NCBI RefSeq assembly: GCF_017901155.1
Contig: NZ_CP072800.1
Coordinates: 3,127,283-3,191,282 of the forward strand
Reading direction: 5' to 3'
Source: Candidatus Thiothrix anitrata
GTDB lineage: Bacteria; Pseudomonadota; Gammaproteobacteria; Thiotrichales; Thiotrichaceae
DNA: 64,000 nucleotides
Shown here: one piece after another, positions 18,555 to 27,679 of the stretch
Layout: every line of letters starts with the position of its first letter
Numbering within the stretch: position 1 is the stretch's first letter
The notes under the pieces: generated by a model
What the model saw: only the letters and a program-made list of their open reading frames with translations
What the model was told of the DNA's origin: nothing
The model's database searches: none
Translations under genes and position numbers: made by a program

Positions 18555-18601
18555 TCATCCACAATGTTATCCACAGGGTTATTCACGGATTCTGGGGATA
18601 A
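18555..18601. promoter_or_regulatory. Cluster of four DnaA-box-like sites
   Basis: TCATCCACA (18555), TTATCCACA (18567, perfect consensus) and TTATTCACG (18579) follow each other at exactly 12-base steps; TTATCCCCA lies on the minus strand at 18593-18601. Three have one mismatch or fewer to relaxed consensus TTWTNCACA. They occupy the gap between the nuclease-like gene and msrP. Possible roles are DnaA titration, DnaA-controlled transcription, or part of an origin; no dnaA gene is in the window. Confidence 0.45.
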
Positions 18602-18615
18602 ATCCACAAGACAAA

Positions 18616-19716
18616 TTAAGAAAGAAACACCCAATCCATCGGCGAACTACGCAAAGTCAGTTGCTCACCGTTCAATTCCAGCACTTCACTTAACTTCACA
18701 AAGTCCTGATCGCTCACCATAAACAAGTAAGGATTCCCGTCTTCCAACAGTTTGTTAACGGCAAAACGGGTATTTTTGTTGTCAAAGGTGTACGGCTTAC
18801 CCGCACGAATTGCATCCCAATATTGCTGCAACTGCTGGCGATACCACGCTTTTGCTGCTTTACGAAACAAATACGGGTAAATCGGCAAACTGTCAGTAAG
18901 TTGTTGCAGGTCAGTGATTTGCACCCCCGCCGAAGTCTGATCGTGAAACCACAAATTATGCATCACAGTGGTGGCAGCTTTTTGGGGATTTTTTGCCAAA
19001 TACGCTTGTTTGCGTCGCGCACTGGTTTGCGCCAGCTTGGTTCCACTGATCAAAATATCCCGCAACCGTCCCGCCAACGTCATAAAGAAATACGGATAAA
19101 CCAAACCTTCCTTGAGCAATTGGTAGTTGACGCTTTGCTTCAGACGCTCGGCTAATTGGGCTTTACTGAGATCTGTACCATCCGGGGTATCGGTGTCACC
19201 GGGAAAAACCCAAGCAATTGGTCGCCCGTTTTTCTCCACTTCACTGGTCACGATGTAACCGGGAATCACGTCTTGTAACTTGTCTTTCACCCAAACTTCT
19301 TGTCCATCGCGGATAAAGCACGCTTTGTCGATCCACGTATTTTTACCCCACGACCGCCATTCAGTCTTACCAACCCCCAACAACTCCATGAATTTCGCGG
19401 TGGCCGCTTGCGCAATCGCGGGCGGTTGATGATAACCACCGGGGCTGGGTTTGGTTTGCAAGGCGGTTTCTTTGCCTTTGACATCAGCGGGCGTTGGCGG
19501 ACTTTCCGGGGAGTAATGGGTTTCCAGCGCGTCAATACCTTGCAAACGCAATTGCACCGCGCCTTCACCTGCCTGCAACTTAGTGTCAAACAACTCTTTG
19601 TTGTCACCGCCAAGTGCCTCCCAATGCGCGGCGTTACGCGCCCGAAACATCATGGAATCGCCATCCGGTGAAAACCCGACAACGTGAAAAGAACCCTTGA
19701 TCAGTGTGTATTTCAT
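18616..19716 (-). CDS. Staphylococcal-nuclease-like protein
   Basis: The N-terminal half has the SNase-fold signatures VVGFSPDGDSMMFRARN and VQLRLQGIDALETHY, corresponding to the DGDT and (V/L)RLxGIDAPE motifs of thermonucleases. A later KDKLQDVIPGYI... WVFPG segment fits the C-terminal part of the fold. The usual catalytic Arg/Glu set cannot be fully confirmed by eye, and DGDS replaces DGDT. The remaining 180 residues are unassigned. No signal peptide is seen, unusual for secreted SNases but known for cytosolic relatives. It is divergent from ubiJ. Confidence 0.65.
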   Translation of the reverse strand: MKYTLIKGSFHVVGFSPDGDSMMFRARNAAHWEALGGDNKELFDTKLQAGEGAVQLRLQGIDALETHYSPESPPTPADVKGKETALQTKPSPGGYHQPPAIAQAATAKFMELLGVGKTEWRSWGKNTWIDKACFIRDGQEVWVKDKLQDVIPGYIVTSEVEKNGRPIAWVFPGDTDTPDGTDLSKAQLAERLKQSVNYQLLKEGLVYPYFFMTLAGRLRDILISGTKLAQTSARRKQAYLAKNPQKAATTVMHNLWFHDQTSAGVQITDLQQLTDSLPIYPYLFRKAAKAWYRQQLQQYWDAIRAGKPYTFDNKNTRFAVNKLLEDGNPYLFMVSDQDFVKLSEVLELNGEQLTLRSSPMDWVFLS

Positions 19717-19831
19717 ACGCGCTCCCTTGCCTTTGGTGTAAATGGACGTTTATTAAACACCAATAGCTCACAAAAAACACCCGTGGCTGTAGTATGATTT
19801 CATCTGAAAACCTGCCCACAAGGATTTAGTC

Positions 19832-20446
19832 ATGTTGTTTGCCGCCCTTACTGCCACTCTCGAAACCGCGTTCAATGCATGGCTGGCGTTGGATGCCCAA
19901 ACACACGGCAATGCCCGCAGCCGTTTGCAGGCGTTGCAAGGTAAGCTGATTTGCCTACACATCAGCAACCCGGATGTGCAACTGTACTTTTTACCCACGG
20001 CTGATCAGGTACGTGTAACCACCCGTTACGCCGCCGCACCGGATGTCACCATACACGGTAGTGCCTTGGGGTTAATGCGGCTGTCTGCCAGCAACGATGC
20101 CGGTAAAGCTATGTTGGAACACGGTATTAAAATCGACGGCGACATGGGATTGGGCAATCATTTTAGTCAGATCTTGCGCGAAATCGACGTGGATTGGGAA
20201 GAACTGCTGTCGCGTGCCGTTGGCGATGTTGTGGCACATCACTTAGGTCAAGTAGTACGCAATGCCCAAGGTTGGCTGGGCGATTCGTCCCATGCGATGC
20301 GTTTAAATACCCAAGAATATTTGCAGGAAGAGGCGCGAGTGGTTCCCGCCGATGCGGAAATTCGCCAATATTTGGATGCGGTCGATACCCTGCGTGCGGA
20401 TACCGACCGTTTGGAAGCGCGGCTTAAACGTTTAGAAAAGCCTTAA
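19832..20446 (+). CDS. ubiJ: Ubiquinone biosynthesis accessory factor UbiJ
   Basis: This 204-residue protein has an N-terminal SCP2-like lipid-binding domain (LICLHISNPDVQLYFLP, PDVTIHGSALGLMRL) and a C-terminal helical part ending in a coiled coil (LDAVDTLRADTDRLEARLKRLEK). That is the organisation of UbiJ, which helps hold ubiquinone intermediates in the Ubi complex with UbiK. The usual neighbours ubiE and ubiB are not here, but another ubiquinone gene lies 3 kb away. It is convergent with the decayed phosphatase gene. Confidence 0.88.
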   Translation: MLFAALTATLETAFNAWLALDAQTHGNARSRLQALQGKLICLHISNPDVQLYFLPTADQVRVTTRYAAAPDVTIHGSALGLMRLSASNDAGKAMLEHGIKIDGDMGLGNHFSQILREIDVDWEELLSRAVGDVVAHHLGQVVRNAQGWLGDSSHAMRLNTQEYLQEEARVVPADAEIRQYLDAVDTLRADTDRLEARLKRLEKP

Positions 20447-20452
20447 TGCCGC

Positions 20453-22071
20453 TCATTTCAGTAAGCACACACCCGGTTTACTGGCATTACATACCCGCCC
20501 TTCAACACGTGGGGCGATACCCGCACTCCCCGCCTGCTGCAAAGCTTCCAGCACTTTGTCCTTGAGTTCAAGGCGTGGCTGGTCGGGGGCAACAATGAGA
20601 TTTTCGCCCAACATCCGATAGCCATCCTGATCACCACTGGCATCCAACAAATAATCGTTGGTGACTGCCAGCAAGGTTTCATCTGCCTGAATCGGACGCA
20701 ACCCCTGCGGGTGATCAAACTCAATTGCTCCGCCGTACCGGTTGCCGGATTGTGCTTAAATGCAAAGCCACTAACCTGTAGCCAACGCCCATTACCCGTC
20801 CAATCGGTGATGGCGTGATTCACCACCGCTTGCAATTGCGCCCCACTCAAGCGAATCATCGCCAAACGGGTAGGATAAGCAAACAAGGTATCGAGGTGTC
20901 TACGGTTCAATTCACCCGCTGGAATATTTTGGTTTAAACGCATTCCACCCGCATTCAAAAACGCAATCTGCGCCCCCTGATCGGCAAAACTGGTGCGGGC
21001 AGTATCTGCCAGCCAGTTACCGAGATTGGTTTCAAAGCGACGAATGGTTAATTCTTCAGCTATTAAATCCACCGCCGTTTTCCCCAACACTTGGGTCAAA
21101 CAAGCATTGGATTCACCTTTTTCACCGCAAAAACCTTCGGCAAAACGTGCATCCCACTGGTTAATTCGTGCGACCACCCCTGCATCCGGGGCGTATTTAC
21201 CCGGCAAATCGACAAAGGTGACAGATGACTGTTTGGGATTTACCGCATCTAAACGGACAACAGCAGCACTCATCGCATCCGCATCGGCTTTGACAATACG
21301 TCGCCCGTTAACTTGCACACTTTGACGGTCGTGTTCATGCCCACCCGCAATCAAATCGGGCGCGTCATCGCCCAATTGTTCCAGCAGCGCACGATCTTCT
21401 TTCAGGGTTAAATGGGTTAATGCAATCACCACCTGCGCCCCTTGCTGGCGCAATGCCTGACTGGTGGTGCGTACCGCCTGCATTGGCGGAATGAAACGAC
21501 GGATGTAGTCTGCCCCTTTTACATCCGTTCGTTGCACTCAATACCCCGACCTTGACTCCATTCAGCGTGATTAACTTACTGGGCAATAAATTATCGGCTT
21601 GCACCATCTGTCGCCCGGCTCAATGCTTTTAAACTCAACATTGGTTCCCAGCCATGCAAACTGTGATTCTGCAATCCGGCTTTGCAGCAGCTGCGCGTGT
21701 TTCAGTTTACCTTTCTCAAACTCGTGATTGCCAAAGGTAATAAACATATGCTCATCAAAGGCCGCCCCATCACCATCGAGGTAATTTAATACATCGACCA
21801 TTTGCTCACCGTCGTAACGTTGGCTCAATAACGAGGGAAACAGGAAATCCCCTGCGTGCAGCATCAACACCTCACCTTCGGATTGCTCCAAACTGGCACG
21901 CAAATGACGCACGTAAGGCAAATTATCTAGGCGGTAGACATCGTTAATGACCAGAATGGTCAACGGTTTTTCAGGAGTAACGCCTTCATCGGCATCTTCA
22001 GACGACCAAGGCAACACGCTACAAGCGGTCAGCCAAGGCAATAACAGGCAGGTCAGCAGCAAGCGTTTCAT
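20453..22071 (-). pseudogene. UshA-like 5'-nucleotidase/metallophosphatase lipoprotein, three frameshifts
   Basis: Four frame segments together resemble a full metallophosphatase with a 5'-nucleotidase C-terminal domain. Segment 1 (from ATG 22071) has a lipobox LTAC and the metal motifs HAGDFLFPS and GNHEFEKG. Segment 2 continues with MVQADNLLPSKLITLNGVKVGVLS. Segment 3 carries DVKGADYIRRF, GGHEHD and NLGNWLAD. Segment 4 ends with LLAVTNDYLLDASGDQDGY. The breaks lie near 21610 (one base missing), 21535 (one extra or two missing) and 20720 (one missing). Read literally, no functional enzyme is made. Real decay and sequencing indels cannot be separated from this sequence alone. Confidence 0.75.
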
Positions 22072-22179
22072 AATTAGGCCATTCGTTAACTTCGTTATCG
22101 TCGCATTATAGGCCATTACACTCGCCACCGTCAGTATCGCGGAAAGCCGGTAGGCTCTCCGCGATGAAGTCGCTATTTA

Positions 22180-23082
22180 TTACCAAGCAACGAATTCGGT
22201 CACTTTATCCACCAATTCATCCGCGTATAAATCGAGGAAGAAATGATCCGCACCATCCACCGTTGCTACGCTGAGATTATCTTGCTTAACGCCTTCCAAC
22301 TTCGCAGGCAGATCAGCCACCACTTCGTCTTCCGAGCCCATCACAATCAGCATTGGCTTTTTGATTTTCGGTAACAGACTTGGGGTATTCAAACGCGCAT
22401 CATCTTGGTAATAACCCAGCACTGCTTTTGCGGTAGCCTTGGCTTTTTCGCAGTACACGAAACCGGGAACTTCCATAACGCTATCACCTTTACCCGCATC
22501 GACTAATTTTTTAGCCTCAGCAACAATATCAGCAAGCGGTTTGCCGTAACGTTCCGCGTATTCTTTCGCCGCTTTCTCTGGGTCAGCGGTCGCAGGCGCA
22601 ACAGTAATCACTTTAGTCAGCAACTCTGAATCTTTTTCAGCAGCGTACCACGCGACTTGGTTGCCGCCACGCGAATGCCCCAGTAACGCCACTTTGGTAG
22701 CACCTTGTTGTTTCAACCATTGCATCCACGTCTCCAGTTCTGCCACTGCATCGGCGTGTTGGTGACGGTGTTCGATGGTGCAATCCAACATATCCGAAGC
22801 GCGTTTGTCGATGGCGTAGCTCAGGTTGGCACGCAAAGTGTTATAGCCTTTGTCTTTCAACAAATCGCTCAACGATTGCATGATTTCCATCTTGTTGTGC
22901 GCCAGCGTGCCGTGCAACATCAAAATCACCCCGTCCTTAGCGGTTTTACCTTCAGCTAAAGTCAATTCACCACGCAGGGTTAAATCGCCTTGCTTCACGG
23001 TGATTTCTTCCGCGTATGCCGGAGCAAACAGTACACCTAAAGCCAACGCCACAGTCATCGTTATGCGAGAAAAAACGCTCAT
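22180..23082 (-). CDS. Secreted alpha/beta hydrolase
   Basis: The signal peptide (residues about 1-24, ending AYA) is followed by an alpha/beta-hydrolase fold. The oxyanion region is LMLHGTLAHNKME, the nucleophile elbow is GHSRGG, the acid is in VMGSEDEVV and the His is in DGADHFF. The substrate is not predictable; DUF3530-like and dienelactone-type hydrolases are relatives. I chose ATG 23082, 6 bases after GGAGG; the ATG at 23088 is too close to it. Two Cys residues (LDCTIEH and VYCEKAK) may form a disulfide in the periplasm. Confidence 0.8.
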   Translation of the reverse strand: MSVFSRITMTVALALGVLFAPAYAEEITVKQGDLTLRGELTLAEGKTAKDGVILMLHGTLAHNKMEIMQSLSDLLKDKGYNTLRANLSYAIDKRASDMLDCTIEHRHQHADAVAELETWMQWLKQQGATKVALLGHSRGGNQVAWYAAEKDSELLTKVITVAPATADPEKAAKEYAERYGKPLADIVAEAKKLVDAGKGDSVMEVPGFVYCEKAKATAKAVLGYYQDDARLNTPSLLPKIKKPMLIVMGSEDEVVADLPAKLEGVKQDNLSVATVDGADHFFLDLYADELVDKVTEFVAW

Positions 23083-23109
23083 TATCATCCTCCTGCCGAG
23101 TTAAACGGG

Positions 23110-24273
23110 TTAAATGCCCATCGCTTGTTTAGCGATTTGGTATTTTACAAAATCCAAACGGTTCACCAGCGATAACCCTGTATTACGCAGTATTTTCCAA
23201 GGGGTTAAGGTATTCCCAAAGAGCAGGCGGAAACCTTCCATCGCCTTTTGCGTCAACACATTATCACCGCGCCGCGCCCGCTCATAAGCACGCAACACTG
23301 CCACACTACCCACATCGCCACGGCTCTTTAACAGTTGTTCGGCTAAACCCAGCGCGTCTTTGATACCCAGATTCACGCCCTGCCCCGCTAATGGGTGAAT
23401 CGTGTGCGCGGCATCGCCCACCAAAGCAAGGCGTGGCTGAATGTAAGGTTCCGCATGACGACCACGCAATGAAAACGCCGCACGCTCCCCGACTGCCGTA
23501 ACCTCACCCAAACGGTAATCCAACGCTTGCGCTACTTCCCGGCAAAAATCCGCATCACTCAGCAGCAACATTGTATCGGCGCGGTCAGCGGGTAATGTCC
23601 ACACAATTGAACTGCTGCCATCGCTTAACGGCAAAAACGCCAGCGGCCCAGACGGCATAAAACGTTGCCAAGCGGTGTCTTGGTGAGACAGTTCCGTCTG
23701 CACCACACACACCAAACCTTTTTGCCCGTAATCATTCGTTGCTAAACTGATTCCTGCCAATTGGCGCACTTTCGATTGCGCACCATCTGCACCGACCAGT
23801 AATTGCGCTTGTAACGTTGTGCCGCTATGTAACTGCACTTGCACGCTATCCGCACCGACTTCAAATGCCGCCAGTTTATCGGGGCAGTACAAATCCACAT
23901 TATCCAGTGCCTGAATCGCATCCAATAACGCGCACTGGATCACGCGGTTTTCCACAATATGCCCTAAATCTGCCTCGCCCAGATCCGCCGCATCGAAACG
24001 GATTTGCCCCGAACCCGTCGCATCCCACACCTGCATCGCCTCGTAAGCGCACGCCCGTCGCGCCACCACGCCTTGCCACGCTCCCGCATTCACCAGCGCA
24101 CGTTGTGACGCACGGCTAATCGCAGAAACCCGCAAGTCGTAAGGGTCGGTTGCCGCAAACGGCGCGGGTGCATGGGCTTCCAACACTGCCACGCGCTTAC
24201 CGGCGTTGCCCAGTAAACAAGCGAGGGTGGAACCCACCATACCGCCCCCGGCGATGATGATGTCGTATTGCAT
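23110..24273 (-). CDS. UbiH/UbiF/VisC-family FAD-dependent hydroxylase
   Basis: Flavin monooxygenase of the ubiquinone-hydroxylase family. The FAD-binding motif IIIAGGGMVGSTLAC is at the N-terminus, the DG motif is in LLVGADGAQSKVR, and GDAAHTIHPLAGQGVNLG is the second FAD motif typical of UbiH, UbiF and VisC/UbiI. I cannot decide which ring position it hydroxylates. The start ATG 24273 has GAGGAC upstream; the frame is open 33 codons further but overlaps dxs. The length of 387 is normal. It lies just after dxs in the same direction, possibly co-transcribed. Confidence 0.9.
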   Translation of the reverse strand: MQYDIIIAGGGMVGSTLACLLGNAGKRVAVLEAHAPAPFAATDPYDLRVSAISRASQRALVNAGAWQGVVARRACAYEAMQVWDATGSGQIRFDAADLGEADLGHIVENRVIQCALLDAIQALDNVDLYCPDKLAAFEVGADSVQVQLHSGTTLQAQLLVGADGAQSKVRQLAGISLATNDYGQKGLVCVVQTELSHQDTAWQRFMPSGPLAFLPLSDGSSSIVWTLPADRADTMLLLSDADFCREVAQALDYRLGEVTAVGERAAFSLRGRHAEPYIQPRLALVGDAAHTIHPLAGQGVNLGIKDALGLAEQLLKSRGDVGSVAVLRAYERARRGDNVLTQKAMEGFRLLFGNTLTPWKILRNTGLSLVNRLDFVKYQIAKQAMGI

Positions 24274-24283
24274 AATGCTGTCC

Positions 24284-26119
24284 TCAAGGTTGATGTGCGC
24301 GTATCCGCTGCACAATACTCGGCGCATCCAAACCGCACGCCGCCAATTGCTCTTCGCGCTGTGCATGGTCAATGTAACTGTCAGGCAAACCCAAATTCAA
24401 TACCGCCACGTTTAAACCAGCGGCGTGTAAACATTCGTTCACCGCACTGCCCGCCCCGCCCATGACCGCATTGTCTTCGAGCGTCACCAATAAACGATGA
24501 GTTTGCGCCAATTCGCGCACCATTGCTTCATCCAACGGCTTCACAAAGCGCATATTGATCAAAGTTGCATTCAGTGATTCAGCCACCGCACGTGCGGTAT
24601 CCAACAAGGAACCAAATAACAAGATGGCAATGCCTTCACCACTACGCAAGCGCAATGCCTTACCCAACGGAATCGCCGTCATGCCGGTTTGCGGTATCAT
24701 GCCCACACCCTTGCCACGCGGGTAACGCACCGCCGTCGGTACGTCTAAACAAAACGCGGTGTAAAGCATTTGCCGACATTCATCTTCATCCGCCGGAGCC
24801 ATGACCACCATATTGGGAATACAGCGCAAATACGATAAATCGTAATTACCCGAATGCGTCGGGCCATCCGCACCCACCAAGCCCGCGCGGTCAATCGCAA
24901 ACACCACGGGTAAATTTTGCACCGCCACATCGTGCAACAACTGATCGTAAGCACGCTGCAAAAAAGTCGAATAAATCGCCACGACCGGTTTCAAGCCTTC
25001 ACACGCCAGCCCCGCTGCCAACGTTACCGCATGTTGTTCCGCAATCCCCACATCGAAATACCGCTCAGGAAATTGCTCGGCAAACGCCACCAGCCCCGAC
25101 CCTTCGCACATGGCCGGAGTAACACCCACCAAACGCGGATCTTGTGCCGCCATGTCACACAACCACTGCCCAAACACTTGGGTATAGGTCGGCGTTGAAA
25201 CCTTGTTACTCGCCACCAAACCCGTCGCCAAATTAAATGGCGATACCCCGTGATAAGCGCACGGGTCTTCTTCGGCTGGCTCGTAACCTTTGCCTTTTTG
25301 AGTCAGCACGTGTAATAAACGCGGGCCTTTGATTTTTTGCAGGTTGCGCAGCACATGCACCATTTCCTGCACATCATGACCGTCAATCGGGCCAAAATAT
25401 TTAAAACCCATTTCCTCAAACAACGTACCGGGTAACACCATACCCTTCATGTGTTCTTCGGTGAGTTTCGCCAGTTTCGATAAAGAACGGCTGCTGGAAA
25501 GCACCTTTTTGCCACCTTCACGCATGGTGGAATACATCCGTCCAGACAACAGGCGCGTTAAATATTTACGCAAAGCCCCTACGTTGGGTGAAATCGACAT
25601 TTCATTGTCGTTCAGCACCACCAGCAGATTCGCGTCCAAGTCACCGGCATGGTTTAACGCCTCATACGCCATCCCCGCCGTCATCGCACCGTCACCAATC
25701 ACTGCAATCGCTTGGTAATCTTCGCCTTTGTGCTGGGCTGCCAACGCCATCCCCAACGCCGCGCTGATAGACGTGCTGGAATGCCCTACCCCAAAGGTAT
25801 CGTATTCACTTTCACAACGTTTAGGGAAACCCGCTAATCCACCTTGCTGGCGAATGCTATCCATGCGCTCACGCCGCCCCGTCAAGATTTTATGCGGGTA
25901 AGCCTGATGTCCCACGTCCCACACCAAACGGTCTTGCGGCGTATTGAACACATAATGCAACGCCACCGTTAATTCCACCGTTCCTAAATTGGAGGAAAAA
26001 TGCCCCCCGCCGGTCGAAACCGAGGTTAACAAAAACTGGCGTAACTCATCGCATAAGGCAGGTAACGCCTCTATACCCAGCTCGCGCAAATCAGCGGGAG
26101 CATTTATTTTCTCAAGCAC
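24284..26119 (-). CDS. dxs: 1-deoxy-D-xylulose-5-phosphate synthase
   Basis: Thiamine-diphosphate enzyme that condenses pyruvate and glyceraldehyde 3-phosphate, the first step of the MEP isoprenoid pathway. The TPP-binding motif [18 protein letters not shown] is complete, as are the transketolase-like [14 protein letters not shown]-type and [15 protein letters not shown] stretches. The length of 611 is normal. It sits directly downstream of ispA and xseB in the same direction, an arrangement common in gammaproteobacteria, so MEP and prenyl chain synthesis are likely co-expressed. Confidence 0.97.
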   Translation of the reverse strand: MLEKINAPADLRELGIEALPALCDELRQFLLTSVSTGGGHFSSNLGTVELTVALHYVFNTPQDRLVWDVGHQAYPHKILTGRRERMDSIRQQGGLAGFPKRCESEYDTFGVGHSSTSISAALGMALAAQHKGEDYQAIAVIGDGAMTAGMAYEALNHAGDLDANLLVVLNDNEMSISPNVGALRKYLTRLLSGRMYSTMREGGKKVLSSSRSLSKLAKLTEEHMKGMVLPGTLFEEMGFKYFGPIDGHDVQEMVHVLRNLQKIKGPRLLHVLTQKGKGYEPAEEDPCAYHGVSPFNLATGLVASNKVSTPTYTQVFGQWLCDMAAQDPRLVGVTPAMCEGSGLVAFAEQFPERYFDVGIAEQHAVTLAAGLACEGLKPVVAIYSTFLQRAYDQLLHDVAVQNLPVVFAIDRAGLVGADGPTHSGNYDLSYLRCIPNMVVMAPADEDECRQMLYTAFCLDVPTAVRYPRGKGVGMIPQTGMTAIPLGKALRLRSGEGIAILLFGSLLDTARAVAESLNATLINMRFVKPLDEAMVRELAQTHRLLVTLEDNAVMGGAGSAVNECLHAAGLNVAVLNLGLPDSYIDHAQREEQLAACGLDAPSIVQRIRAHQP

Positions 26120-26183
26120 CTGACGATACCCCTCAAGGTAGGATTTTGGTTGTTAGCATTGTGGTAAGTATCCGTCGTTTTTA

Positions 26184-27077
26184 TCATCGTAGTCGCTTCA
26201 CGGTAAAATCAGCTATTTCGCGCAGCGCGTGTGCGCCATCGCCAAACGGCTCTAATGCGTGCAACGCCTCTGTGTGTAAATCATGTAATTTCGCTTTAGC
26301 AGCAGCCATGCCAATAATAGAAGGGTAAGTCGGCTTGCCTGCGGCGGCATCTGCGCCACGGGTTTTACCCAAGGTTTGGGTATCGCTTTCCACATCCAAA
26401 ATATCGTCTTGTACTTGGAAGGCCAGCCCTAAACATTTGGCAAAATGATCAAGGCGTTGCACCGCCAGAGCATCCACCACTTCGAGGCTGTAAGCCGCCA
26501 ACAACACGCTGGCGCGAATTAACGCCCCGGTTTTGTGGATGTGCATATTTTCCAGCTCGATTTCGCCCAACACCTTACCGACTGCTGCCAGATCAATCGC
26601 CTGACCGCCCACCATACCGCGTGAACCAGCCGCTTGCGCCAGCAATTCAATCATGCGCAAACGTTGCGCAGGGGATGCGTGTTGTTTCGGGTGTGCCGCC
26701 AGCAATTGAAACGCCAACGCCTGCAAACCATCACCCACTAAAATCGCCGTCGCCTCATCAAAGGCTTTATGGCAAGTCGGTTTACCGCGTCGTAAATCGT
26801 CATCGTCCATCGCGGGTAAATCATCATGCACTAACGAATACACGTGGATTAACTCCACCGCCGCCGCTGGAATATCTAAATGCACCTGAGCAATGCCTAA
26901 CGCCTCACCTGCTGCGTACACCAGCAACGGGCGCATCCGCTTACCACCGTCCAACACGCTGTAACGCATCGCCTCATGCAAACGCGACGGGTGCGTCGCA
27001 GCCGCAGGCAACACGCTGTCTAATACCGTTTCAATGCGATCTTGCCAACCTTGCAGGCGCGTATGCACATTTAACAT
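26184..27077 (-). CDS. ispA: (2E,6E)-farnesyl diphosphate synthase
   Basis: Short-chain prenyl transferase making farnesyl diphosphate from IPP and DMAPP. The first Asp-rich motif DDLPAMDDDDLRRG and the second DDILD are intact. YSLVHDDLPAMDDD identifies the bacterial FPP/GPP group. The ATG at 27077 overlaps the xseB stop as TGATG, so translation is coupled; a TTG one codon upstream is in frame. The length of 297 is normal. Confidence 0.95.
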   Translation of the reverse strand: MLNVHTRLQGWQDRIETVLDSVLPAAATHPSRLHEAMRYSVLDGGKRMRPLLVYAAGEALGIAQVHLDIPAAAVELIHVYSLVHDDLPAMDDDDLRRGKPTCHKAFDEATAILVGDGLQALAFQLLAAHPKQHASPAQRLRMIELLAQAAGSRGMVGGQAIDLAAVGKVLGEIELENMHIHKTGALIRASVLLAAYSLEVVDALAVQRLDHFAKCLGLAFQVQDDILDVESDTQTLGKTRGADAAAGKPTYPSIIGMAAAKAKLHDLHTEALHALEPFGDGAHALREIADFTVKRLR

Positions 27078-27331
27078 CAAACTTCTCCCAATGCTGGGAA
27101 ATCACGCTCCTGCCCATCCGCCGTGAGCAATGTCACGCGCTGTTCGGCTGCTTTCAAAGCACTTTGGCACTGGCGAGTTAACTGCACCCCGCGCTCAAAT
27201 GCCTGCAACGAATCATCCAGTGTCAAATCACCACTTTCCATGCGCTGCACCAACGCTTCCAATTCCGCAATCGCCGTCTCAAAATTCGCTGGCTGCACCG
27301 CTGCGGCGGCATCCGTTTGCTTTTTTGGCAT
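27077..27331 (-). CDS. xseB: Exodeoxyribonuclease VII small subunit
   Basis: This 84-residue protein has the XseB core [33 protein letters not shown]. It associates with XseA to form an ssDNA-specific exonuclease. The start MPKKQTDA is preceded by AGGG about 8 bases upstream; the open frame is longer but its extension runs into the tRNA terminator. xseA is not in this window. It is first in the xseB-ispA-dxs operon. Confidence 0.93.
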   Translation of the reverse strand: MPKKQTDAAAAVQPANFETAIAELEALVQRMESGDLTLDDSLQAFERGVQLTRQCQSALKAAEQRVTLLTADGQERDFPALGEV

Positions 27332-27387
27332 CACTTGACCCTGCCCCGATAACCGTAAATGCGCTAGTAAAGCGTAACTGCAGACAC

Positions 27388-27420
27388 AAAAAAAGCCCAA
27401 GTTACTGAAAACTTGAGCTT
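27388..27420 (-). terminator. Intrinsic terminator after tRNA-Leu
   Basis: On the minus strand AAGCTCAAGTT, loop TTCAG, AACTTGGGCTT is followed by seven T. It lies between the tRNA and the xseB operon, both transcribed leftwards, so it should end tRNA transcription. Confidence 0.8.
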
Positions 27421-27453
27421 TTTAGACTAACTTGGATAAGCTAGATTTAATGA

Positions 27454-27538
27454 TGGTGCCGAAAAGAGGACTCGAACCTCCACGGGTCGCCCCACTAATA
27501 CCTGAAACTAGCGCGTCTACCAATTCCGCCATTTCGGC
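27454..27538 (-). tRNA. tRNA-Leu (anticodon CAG)
   Basis: The 85-base cloverleaf starts GCCGAAA and ends TTTCGGC-A-CCA, with CCA encoded. D-arm GGCGGAATTGGTAGACGC is the class II leucine type, the anticodon loop reads TTCAGGT (CAG), there is a variable arm around GTGGGGCGACCC, and the T-loop is GGTTCGAGTCC. It reads CUG codons. Confidence 0.97.
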
Positions 27539-27679
27539 ACATTCACACAGCGTCACCGCGTCGTGAGAGGCGAAATATATAGAGCTGAAGCAGGCTTGTC
27601 AAACACATAAATGCCTTTTGTGTGGATTTTTTTGATATGCTTCGCCCCATGAAAGCAAACACCACAAAAGGAAGGTTCC

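Noticed and set aside
18555-18601. Calling this the chromosomal origin
   Set aside because: No dnaA, dnaN, mnmG or parAB nearby and no evidence of a strand switch in gene orientation; kept only as a DnaA-box cluster.
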